Source of the DNA: JAIVJN01 sp036732565
GTDB taxonomy: Bacteria; Acidobacteriota; Vicinamibacteria; Vicinamibacterales; UBA2999
Reading direction: 5' to 3'
Length of the DNA stretch: 10,575 bases
Assembly: GCA_036732565.1 (NCBI GenBank)
Contig: DAINCF010000237.1
Location: 1-10,575, forward strand
Of this stretch, positions 1 to 7,610 are shown piece after piece. The translations under genes and the position numbers were made by a program. The first letter of the stretch is position 1. Each line of letters opens with the position of its first letter. The notes under the pieces are model-generated. The model was not told the origin of the DNA. It saw nothing but the letters and a program-made list of their open reading frames with translations, and searched no databases.

Positions 1-795
1 GGGCGGCGCGAGGCTGTCACGCTGGTAGTTGTCGCGCGCCGCCACGGTGAACCATTCGCCGGCGCCGATCGCGACCGGCGCGCTGTAGTCGATCATCGCA
101 TCCACGAGCGCGCGCTGCACGGCTTCGGTGTAGGCCCGGTTCGGATCCTTCATCCACAGCTTGTCGATGGGCAACACGCGCGGCGCCGCGGGTTGCACCG
201 TCGCCTCGTCGGTCGGCGCCGCGTTCTGCACCACCGCCTGCGACGACACGCTCTGTCCGAGCGAGTTCTGCTGCTGGGCCTGCTGCGAATTTTGAATCGC
301 CGCCGCAAACGGGTTGTTGGCGTTGCCCACGGCGCCCAGCGGTCCAAGCTGAATCTCGATGCGGCCGAGCGCGCGCTCGAACGCCTGTCGCTCGGCTGGC
401 GTGTTCGTCTTGCCCGCGATGCTGCGGATGTCCTGCAACGCCTTCTGCAAGCCGGCCGAATCCTGCTCAAGCATCGTCCGCAGGCTCCACATCATGCTCT
501 GGCGCATGATCGGCACTTCGACATCGAAGAAGATGCCGTAGCCATCGAGATAGACGCCGCGGGCGCGGGCCTGACCGGCCAGCACGAACGCTTCGGGCAT
601 CACCGCTCGAATCTCGCGGTTGAGACTTTGGGCCCCGAACTCCACGGCGCGCGACAGCGCGCCTTCCATCACGTAGATTTGATGGCGGAGCTGCCCCCGG
701 TCGAGCGGGCGCGCGGGTGAGTCCTGGGCACTCGCCACCACCGCGCCCGAAAGCGTGACGGCAAGCGTACAGACGGCCGTGCGTGTGAACGTCAT
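1..795 (-). CDS. Exported protein of unknown function, third gene of an ECF sigma operon (C-terminus beyond the window)
   Basis: The frame is open from an ATG at 795 to the left edge, giving 265 residues with no stop, so the C-terminus is missing. Residues 1-23 look like a Sec signal peptide: a short Arg-containing n-region, a hydrophobic core (AVCTLAVTLSGAVVASA) and an ASA|QD type cleavage site. There is no lipobox. The mature part starts with a segment around residues 35-105 containing RHQIYVMEG and YLDGYGIFFDVEVP, then a helical stretch, a Gln/Ala/Ser-rich low-complexity region (about 165-205) and a more ordered end. A GAGGAG Shine-Dalgarno lies at 803-808, 7 nt before the ATG. An in-frame ATG at 819, overlapping the anti-sigma stop as TGATG, is an alternative start adding eight residues with several Arg. 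The gene follows the anti-sigma gene by 23 bp, so co-transcription is likely and a periplasmic role in the same stress circuit is inferred. I do not recognise a named family. Confidence 0.8.
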   Translation of the reverse strand, partial: MTFTRTAVCTLAVTLSGAVVASAQDSPARPLDRGQLRHQIYVMEGALSRAVEFGAQSLNREIRAVMPEAFVLAGQARARGVYLDGYGIFFDVEVPIMRQSMMWSLRTMLEQDSAGLQKALQDIRSIAGKTNTPAERQAFERALGRIEIQLGPLGAVGNANNPFAAAIQNSQQAQQQNSLGQSVSSQAVVQNAAPTDEATVQPAAPRVLPIDKLWMKDPNRAYTEAVQRALVDAMIDYSAPVAIGAGEWFTVAARDNYQRDSLAPP

Positions 796-818
796 GACTC
801 TGCTCCTCGTCCTCTCCA

Positions 819-1640
819 TCAGGGCACCTTGCTCGTCGACACGCGATACAGGTAGTCCAGCATCTGTTGCTGCCGGACGGAGTCGACGCCGCGCTGCGCT
901 TCGACGCGCCCGAAACCTTGCTCGAGCCGCACGAGGTCAGCGCGACGTTGCATCTCGGACTCGCGACCGAACTGCGACAAGCGCCGCGCCAGCTCTTGTT
1001 CCTGACGGCGCTCGCTCTCGGCAATCAGCGTCTGGACGCGGCGCAGCACCGCCGGTCCGTCAACCGTGGCTGGCGAGGTGGACGTCGGCACGACGCTCGC
1101 CTCGCTCGCGTGCATGGCTTGGATCTCTTTCCGCAGGTCGGCTTCGAGGGTCGCCATCTCCTCGCGCCATGCGGGCGTCTCTGGCCCACCCAACGACACG
1201 GCCATGGCCGGCGCTGTCGCGGCGGGCGCCGGTGCGCTCTGCGGCGCCGGCCCCATCCATCCCGTCGAGACGCTGAAACCGTTCGCGTCCGAGCGCACCT
1301 CGAGGTTCGCGAAGCCGAGGCCGACGCCGACCAGAAACACGGCTGCGGCCGCGCGCGCCCACGCCGGCATCGCCGACACCGACCAGCGGGATGGCCGCAG
1401 CACGGTCGCTGGCGGCGGCTGCGCGGCGCGGGCCTGAATCACAGCGAACCCGAGCTCCATCTCCGGCGGCGCCCACTCCGCAAGCTCGCTGCGTACGCCT
1501 TGCAGTCCCTCGATCTCCCGCGCGCAGGGCGTACACGTCCTCAGGTGACCCTCGAACACGCGGCAGCCGTCGGCGTCGAGCTCGCCGTACAGGTACGCGA
1601 CCAGCGTGTCCTTGTCCTCACACCAATGGGTCTCGTTCAT
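819..1640 (-). CDS. Zinc-finger (ZAS-type) membrane anti-sigma factor
   Basis: A 273-residue protein that should bind and hold the ECF sigma factor encoded just upstream. The N-terminal cytoplasmic domain shows the ZAS zinc-binding pattern: Cys7, then His32-X3-Cys36-X2-Cys39 (GHLRTCTPCARE), with the usual YLYGELDADG helix before it. A single hydrophobic segment at about 92-111 (PAWARAAAAVFLVGVGLGFA) would cross the inner membrane. The rest lies outside the cytoplasm: a Pro/Ala-rich stretch (about 130-155), then long charged helices with coiled-coil character (about 155-265, rich in Glu, Arg and Gln). This C-terminal part is probably the sensor; no named sensor domain is visible. The start codon overlaps the sigma stop by four bases (ATGA), the arrangement expected for coupled, near-equal synthesis of sigma and anti-sigma. 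The signal and release mechanism cannot be read from the sequence. Confidence 0.9.
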   Translation of the reverse strand: MNETHWCEDKDTLVAYLYGELDADGCRVFEGHLRTCTPCAREIEGLQGVRSELAEWAPPEMELGFAVIQARAAQPPPATVLRPSRWSVSAMPAWARAAAAVFLVGVGLGFANLEVRSDANGFSVSTGWMGPAPQSAPAPAATAPAMAVSLGGPETPAWREEMATLEADLRKEIQAMHASEASVVPTSTSPATVDGPAVLRRVQTLIAESERRQEQELARRLSQFGRESEMQRRADLVRLEQGFGRVEAQRGVDSVRQQQMLDYLYRVSTSKVP

Positions 1641-2281
1641 GATGCCTTCTCGCTCGTGCTCCCAGTCATGCCGCGATATTCCAAATGCCGTCGAAGCACG
1701 CTCAAACCTTGATAGAGACGTGTCTTCACGGTGCTCAAAGGACAGCCTTGCAAATCCGCGATCTCCTGAAACGTCAGGCCGTGGTACTCCTTCAGGATGA
1801 TCGCCGTCCGTTGCTCGTCGGGCAGTTGCGCCATCGCTTCGGCCACCGTGTCGCTCATCTGCCGGCGTGCGACCAGATCCTCGATGGACTCCACCGGGCC
1901 CTGCTCGCTCGCCAGCTCCACGAGATCGACGCCTTCAGGCGTCTGCACGGTTCGCGTACGCCGCTGCCGCCGAATCCAGTCGCGGCACAGGTTCAGGGCG
2001 ATCCGATACAGCCACGACGAGAACTTCGCCTGCCCCTTGAAACCGGGCAGCGCGCGAAACGCTCGCAGAAACGTGTCTTGGCAGATGTCCCGCGCATCCT
2101 CTTCACGTCCGATGACGCGATAGGCCAAGGCATAGATCGGCCGTTCCCAGCGCAAGATGAGCTGGTTGAAGCTGTCAGCGTCGCCCTCCATAGACCGAGC
2201 GACGAGCTCTTCGTCGGTCCGCGCGATCGGGACCAGGCGGGTCTCCTTCCCGGGAACAGTGGCGCCAGGCCCTAGCATCAT
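1637..2281 (-). CDS. ECF-family RNA polymerase sigma factor
   Basis: A 214-residue group 4 (extracytoplasmic function) sigma factor. Region 2 spans about residues 36-108, with the core-binding and -10 recognition helices visible as EEDARDICQDTFLRAF and FSSWLYRIALNLCRDWIRR. Region 4 spans about 148-201, with LPDEQRTAIILKEYHGLTFQEIA followed by the recognition helix PLSTVKTRLYQGLSVLRRHL. Region 3 is absent, as usual for this group. The adjacent zinc-finger anti-sigma gene supports the assignment. The start is uncertain. Tandem ATGs at 2281 and 2278 have no Shine-Dalgarno and lie right behind a GC hairpin, while a strong AAGGAG at 2243-2248 precedes only an in-frame CTG at 2234-2236 by 6 nt. Region 2 begins after that CTG, so either start gives a full sigma factor. 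ECF genes of this kind are often autoregulated; no clear ECF promoter was found upstream. Confidence 0.93.
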   Translation of the reverse strand: MMLGPGATVPGKETRLVPIARTDEELVARSMEGDADSFNQLILRWERPIYALAYRVIGREEDARDICQDTFLRAFRALPGFKGQAKFSSWLYRIALNLCRDWIRRQRRTRTVQTPEGVDLVELASEQGPVESIEDLVARRQMSDTVAEAMAQLPDEQRTAIILKEYHGLTFQEIADLQGCPLSTVKTRLYQGLSVLRRHLEYRGMTGSTSEKAS

Positions 2282-2288
2282 CCCAACA

Positions 2289-2360
2289 GGCGCGCGAAGC
2301 GCGCCGCGAGATACTGGCTACCAGCCAAGGGCTCCGTGCGGCGTATCGAGGGGCGGAGCC
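2289..2360. repeat. Cluster of three short hairpins in the divergent intergenic region, leader side of the sigma gene
   Basis: Three inverted repeats occupy most of 72 bases. GGCGCGC-GAA-GCGCGCC is a perfect 7-bp stem at 2289-2305. TGGCT-ACC-AGCCA is a 5-bp stem at 2315-2327. GGCTCCG and CGGAGCC form a 7-bp stem at 2330-2336 and 2354-2360 with a 17-nt loop. In sigma-gene mRNA the first hairpin would end 7 nt before the ATG at 2281, where a Shine-Dalgarno would normally sit. They could form a structured 5' leader, or be operator half-sites or chance GC-rich structure. None is followed by a T-run suited to termination. Confidence 0.5.
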
Positions 2361-2378
2361 GCTTGCCTGGCCTCTACC

Positions 2379-2406
2379 AGTGTATGACGGCGGTGGCTCG
2401 CTGAAA
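2379..2406 (-). promoter_or_regulatory. Weak sigma-70-like promoter candidate for the sigma/anti-sigma operon
   Basis: Read on the minus strand, TTTCAG (2401-2406) and TACACT (2379-2384) are separated by 16 bp and resemble -35 and -10 boxes at 3/6 and 4/6 positions. The spacing and place, about 100 bp upstream of the sigma start, are acceptable. Such matches arise easily by chance, so this is only a candidate. No typical ECF -35 (GGAAC-type) motif was seen. Confidence 0.18.
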
Positions 2407-2426
2407 GTCGGTCTCGGCGGACGTCT

Positions 2427-4511
2427 ATGGAGTTGACGTACAATTCTGGGCTCCAGATGTCTGCAGGACGCCTTCCCCTGGCGACCCCCGCTTTCGCCAC
2501 CAGCGCCCGTCTCGTAGACCTTTTGCCGGATCTTCACCAGCATGCGGTGCAGCTCGCGGCCGGGACGTGCAGCGTCCTCGTCCAATTCACGTCGCGCGAC
2601 GACCGACTCCACGCCAGCTCTGCGACCGGCCTCGACAACCTCGAACCGGAGCCGTGGCTCGCCAGTGTCCCTGGCCGCCGGGTCACCGAGCGCGCCTGGG
2701 AAGAAAAGTCCATCGTCATCCTGAACGACCTGGCCGAGCAGGTGCCGGAGCTCACGACCAGGCTCAAGACCCGCGGCGCCGTGCTGGTGCCGTTGATCGT
2801 GCAGGAGCGGCGGCTGGGTTTGCTGATCATCGGCGTCGACCGTCCGGATACCGCGCAAGCCGCCGCGCCAGCCCTGTCGTCGCTCGGCGAGATTGTGGCG
2901 CTGGTCATCGAACGCGACCGCCTGCGGCGCGAGGTCGACCTGCATCGCGATTTCAATGCGCTGTTCGACGACCTGTCGCGCACCACGTACTCTGCCGTCG
3001 CCCTGCCCGCGCGCCTCGAGACGTTCGCGGTGCGCGCGCGTCGGCTGCTGGATGCCGACCGCGTCTCGATCTGGCTGCATCAGCGCCGCACCAGACAGGT
3101 GCGGTTGATCGCCTCGTCGGATCCCGAACAGCTGTCGCTGGATCTGCAGGAAGCCGCCGAGGATCCGTCCTCCGCCGTCTCCGTGGTCATGCGCTCCCTG
3201 CGGCCCAGGGTGACCTACACGCCCGGTCGCGACGCGCCGGGCCTGCTGGTGCCGCTGCGCGGACGACGCCGGGCGCTCGGCACCCTGGCCATCGAAAGCG
3301 TGCGCGCGCAGACCGGCACCGAGCTGGAGCTGGTCGATCTCGCCGAGGAGATCGGACGGCAGCTCTCGAGCCTCGTCGAGAGCGTGCTGCTGCTCGAAGA
3401 CGCGCTGCGGGCGCGGCGGGAGCTCGAGAACACGTTCAACTCGCTCGCCGACCTCGTGGCCGTGTGCGATCGGCAGTTGCGCATCGTGCACGTCAATCAG
3501 GCGTTCGCGGTGCGCTTCTCGCGCCGGCAGGACGAGATGTTCGAGCTCCCGGTGAAGACCTTCCTCGGACCCGAGGTCATGGAATGGCTCACCGACGCCA
3601 CCCAGGCGTACGAGACGCCGAGCGGCAAGCGCGAGGCGAGCACACGAGAGATCGCCGACTCGGTGCTGGTGGGGACGTTCTCGTTCACCGTGAGCCCGTT
3701 GATCGGTCAGGAAGGCGAGCCGCTCGGCACCGTCCTCGTCGCGCGCGACATCAGCGAGCAGTCACGCCTCGAGGCCGAGCGCGGGGAGCTCCGCAGCCGT
3801 CTCGCGCAGTCCGAGAAGCTCGCGGCGCTTGGACAAGTGGTCGCCGGCATCGCGCACGAGCTGAACAACCCACTCCAAGGCGTGATGGGCCATCTCGAGC
3901 TGCTGCTGGCGACGCAACAGCTCTCGACCGAAGTGCAGCGCGACCTCCGGCTGGTCTATCGCGAGGCCGATCGCGCCGCGAAGATCGTCCGCAACCTGCT
4001 CGTCTTCGGCGGCTCGCGGCGCATCGTCCGGCGTCGGCTCAACGTGAATCTGGTGGTTCGGCGCGTCTTGACGCTGCGCGCGACGGCGGCACGCGCGCAG
4101 CACATCGAGATCGACAAGGAGCTGGAGACGGGACTTCCCCGACTCCTGGGCGATGCCCTGCTGCTTCAACAGGCACTGCTGAACATCATCCTGAACGCCG
4201 AGCACGCGGTCGTCGGGCGGGACGTGCGGCGGGTCGAAGTCAAGACCTCCATGGATCGCCGCCGATCGATGGTAGTGATCGAGATCGCCGATTCGGGGCC
4301 CGGCATCGCGCCGTCCGCCCTGCCGCGGTTGTTCGAGCCGTTCTTCACGACTAAGGATGTCGGTCAAGGGACCGGATTGGGGCTCGCGATCGCGTACGGC
4401 ATCGTCCAGGAGCATGGCGGACGCATCGTGGCGCGAAATCGGACCGGCGGGGGGGCGGTGTTCACCGTCGAGTTGCCGCTGATCCGCAACGAGAGCGAGA
4501 GAACGCATTGA
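2427..4511 (+). CDS. Soluble sensor histidine kinase, GAF-GAF-PAS-HisKA-HATPase
   Basis: A 694-residue kinase with no membrane segment, so a cytoplasmic sensor. Two GAF-like domains are read from their fold pattern at about 29-165 (ending VPLIVQERRLGLLIIGVDRP) and 185-320 (ending LVPLRGRRRALGTLAIESVR). A PAS domain follows at about 335-445 (NTFNSLADLVAVCDRQLRIVHVNQAF to GTVLVARDISEQ, read with its flanks). The HisKA dimerisation helix carries the phospho-acceptor His477 in AGIAHELNNPLQG. The ATPase domain has the N box (LLNIILNAEHAV, Asn590), G1 (DSGPGI, 622-627), F box (FEPFFTTK) and G2 (GQGTGLGLAIAYG). All catalytic motifs are intact. It should autophosphorylate and pass phosphate to a receiver, most likely the HTH-receiver protein encoded 50 bp downstream. 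Ligands of the GAF and PAS domains cannot be inferred. Neither the ATG at 2427 nor an in-frame ATG at 2457 has a good Shine-Dalgarno; both lie before the first GAF domain. Confidence 0.93.
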   Translation: MELTYNSGLQMSAGRLPLATPAFATSARLVDLLPDLHQHAVQLAAGTCSVLVQFTSRDDRLHASSATGLDNLEPEPWLASVPGRRVTERAWEEKSIVILNDLAEQVPELTTRLKTRGAVLVPLIVQERRLGLLIIGVDRPDTAQAAAPALSSLGEIVALVIERDRLRREVDLHRDFNALFDDLSRTTYSAVALPARLETFAVRARRLLDADRVSIWLHQRRTRQVRLIASSDPEQLSLDLQEAAEDPSSAVSVVMRSLRPRVTYTPGRDAPGLLVPLRGRRRALGTLAIESVRAQTGTELELVDLAEEIGRQLSSLVESVLLLEDALRARRELENTFNSLADLVAVCDRQLRIVHVNQAFAVRFSRRQDEMFELPVKTFLGPEVMEWLTDATQAYETPSGKREASTREIADSVLVGTFSFTVSPLIGQEGEPLGTVLVARDISEQSRLEAERGELRSRLAQSEKLAALGQVVAGIAHELNNPLQGVMGHLELLLATQQLSTEVQRDLRLVYREADRAAKIVRNLLVFGGSRRIVRRRLNVNLVVRRVLTLRATAARAQHIEIDKELETGLPRLLGDALLLQQALLNIILNAEHAVVGRDVRRVEVKTSMDRRRSMVVIEIADSGPGIAPSALPRLFEPFFTTKDVGQGTGLGLAIAYGIVQEHGGRIVARNRTGGGAVFTVELPLIRNESERTH

Positions 4512-4561
4512 CAGTGTTTGCTTCGCCAGTTCGAGGCGGAGCTTCGCTAGAATAGGTTCGC

Positions 4562-5170
4562 TTGGTGTCGACAAACTTCCCGAATGACGAGGTCTTTCTC
4601 ACAACCGAAGAGGTCCTCGAATACCTGCAGGTCAACCTCCGCACCATCTACCGGTTGATCAAGGCGGGCAAGATCCCGGCCGTTCGCGTCGGCCGGCAGT
4701 GGCGATTCCGCAAACGCGACATCGATGCGTGGCTCGACTCGCAGCGGCCTCGCGGCGAGCGGCTGGCCGAGACCCCGACCGAGCGGGCAGCGGTGGCCAC
4801 GCGTCCGGACCGGCCCCGTGTGCTGGTCGCCGACGACGAAGCGAGTATTCGAGAGCTGTTGTCGAAGACGCTCGCCCTGGCGGAGTACGAGGTCGAGACG
4901 GCGCCGGACGGACGGGCCGCGGTCGAGCGTCTGCGCCTCGGTCACTTCGATCTGCTGATCGCGGACTTGAAGATGCCCGGGCTCGACGGCCTCACGCTGA
5001 TCCGCGAGGCGAAACGACTCAAATCGGATCTGCCGGTGATCATCATCACCGGCTTTTCCACCGAGTCGAGCGCGATCGAGGCGGTCAACCTCGGCGTGGC
5101 CGGGTACTTGACCAAACCGTTCCGCGTGCCGCAGGTCCTGGCGGCCGCCGCACGCGCCCTGGGAGAATAG
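4562..5170 (+). CDS. Excisionase/MerR-type HTH fused to a C-terminal receiver domain (atypical response regulator)
   Basis: About 202 residues. An N-terminal winged-helix HTH of the excisionase (HTH_17) type spans about residues 11-60: FLTTEEVLEYLQVNLRTIYR, then the wing KIPAVRVGRQWRFRKRDIDAWL. A charged linker (61-84) leads to a complete CheY-like receiver at about 85-202, with acidic pocket Asp91/Asp92, phospho-acceptor Asp135 in IADLKMPGLDG, Thr163 in IITGF and Lys185 in YLTKPF. All phosphotransfer residues are present. The order is the reverse of most response regulators, where the receiver comes first. It lies 50 bp after the GAF-GAF-PAS kinase, so it is probably that kinase's partner and acts as a DNA-binding output. 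The start is TTG at 4562 or GTG at 4565; no ATG is available before the HTH, and only a weak AGG precedes it. A TAGAAT at 4548-4553 resembles a -10 box but lacks a matching -35. Confidence 0.9.
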   Translation: MVSTNFPNDEVFLTTEEVLEYLQVNLRTIYRLIKAGKIPAVRVGRQWRFRKRDIDAWLDSQRPRGERLAETPTERAAVATRPDRPRVLVADDEASIRELLSKTLALAEYEVETAPDGRAAVERLRLGHFDLLIADLKMPGLDGLTLIREAKRLKSDLPVIIITGFSTESSAIEAVNLGVAGYLTKPFRVPQVLAAAARALGE

Positions 5171-5188
5171 GCGCGTCGCCATCCGTAT

Positions 5189-5272
5189 GTAGCGCAGGCC
5201 TTCAGGCCTGCCCAAGGCCGCCCGAAGCTGCGCGCGGCGTACGACCTTGGCAGGCCTGAAGGCCTGCGCTAC
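5189..5272. repeat. 84-bp nested inverted repeat (REP-like) between the HTH-receiver and ABC-F genes
   Basis: The arms at 5189-5212 and 5249-5272 are perfect 24-bp reverse complements (starting GTAGCGCAGG). Pairing continues as AAGG/CCTT beyond a single unpaired C. Each arm is also a small hairpin by itself: GCAGGCC-TTCA-GGCCTGC. The spacer is 36 nt with no coding potential. The element begins 18 bp after the upstream stop and ends 20 bp before the ABC-F start. It is too short for a transposase, and I see no flanking target duplication. It could stall or terminate transcripts or stabilise mRNA 3' ends, but there is no T-run after it. Confidence 0.9.
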
Positions 5273-5292
5273 GTACCATTTCCACGCTGTCC

Positions 5293-7347
<2,055 letters not shown>

Positions 7348-7404
7348 TCCTGCGCACGATTATGTAAGCTGTACAGGTCTCCGGACCGGGTCGAGGGAGA
7401 CGAC

Positions 7405-7427
7405 CGCACGGATTTGTGCGTGTTCTT
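7405..7427 (+). terminator. Weak terminator-like hairpin after the ABC-F gene
   Basis: CGCAC-GGATTT-GTGCG forms a 5-bp stem 57 bp after the ABC-F stop and is followed by TGTTCTT, a partly T-rich tail. The stem is short and the tail is interrupted, so this is a poor intrinsic terminator and may not function. The surrounding region 7348-7610 (263 bp) holds no convincing gene. Confidence 0.2.
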
Positions 7428-7431
7428 CCAA

Positions 7432-7455
7432 CAAACGGCTGAGGTACGCCGTTTG
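7432..7455. repeat. 8-bp inverted repeat in the ABC-F/NtrB intergenic region
   Basis: CAAACGGC (7432-7439) and GCCGTTTG (7448-7455) are perfect reverse complements with an 8-nt spacer. No T-run follows, so it is not a standard terminator. A dyad of this size upstream of a kinase operon could be an operator or activator site. It starts about 70 bp upstream of the candidate sigma-54 element, within the usual reach of an upstream activator site, but that is inference. Confidence 0.45.
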
Positions 7456-7501
7456 CGAGCAAGTTCACGCCCGGGAATTCACTTGATGTGTCGGCGCCCC
7501 T

Positions 7502-7516
7502 CGGCGCTCGTCTTGC
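7502..7516 (+). promoter_or_regulatory. Candidate sigma-54 (-24/-12) promoter of the NtrB/NtrC-like operon
   Basis: CGGCGC-TCGTC-TTGC matches the consensus TGGCAC-N5-TTGC with two mismatches in the upstream half, and keeps the invariant GG and GC with exactly 10 bases between them. The predicted start of transcription, about 12 bp downstream of the GC, leaves a leader of roughly 80 nt before the kinase ATG at 7611. The site overlaps a CTCGGC/GCCGAG dyad (7500-7520). Chance matches are common in GC-rich DNA, but autoregulation by a sigma-54 activator encoded in the same operon would make biological sense. Confidence 0.3.
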
Positions 7517-7610
7517 CGAGAAGGCCCGGAATCACGCCCGAACGCTGGAATCGAGGTCCAGCGGAAGGTACAACAACACAAGTGGGTTGAGGGGTTAGAC
7601 CACCAGCTTC

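Noticed and set aside
2175..3491. Long open frame of 438 codons on the minus strand opposite the first histidine kinase
   Set aside because: It is antisense to a frame carrying ordered GAF domains and lies in GC-rich DNA where such shadows are common. Its translation is rich in Arg, Gln and His, with no recognisable motif.
2567..4354. Open frame of 595 codons in another plus-strand frame within the first histidine kinase
   Set aside because: The translation is almost entirely Arg, Ala, Pro and Gly, typical of a shifted high-GC frame, and the true frame holds HisKA and ATPase motifs.
4508..4553. TTGACA (4508-4513) and TAGAAT (4548-4553) as a sigma-70 promoter for the HTH-receiver gene
   Set aside because: The spacer is 34 bp, twice the workable length, and TTGACA overlaps the kinase stop codon. 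The next candidate, TTGCTT at 4518, gives 24 bp, also too long.
5189..5272. Insertion sequence or MITE with terminal repeats
   Set aside because: The 36-nt spacer encodes nothing and I could not see a target-site duplication. A REP-like palindrome explains it with fewer assumptions.
7486..7590. Small ORF of 34 codons (MCRRPSALVLPRR...) upstream of the NtrB-like gene
   Set aside because: It has only a weak GGGA upstream, an Arg/Pro-rich composition and no recognisable pattern, and it overlaps the candidate promoter. This is expected by chance.
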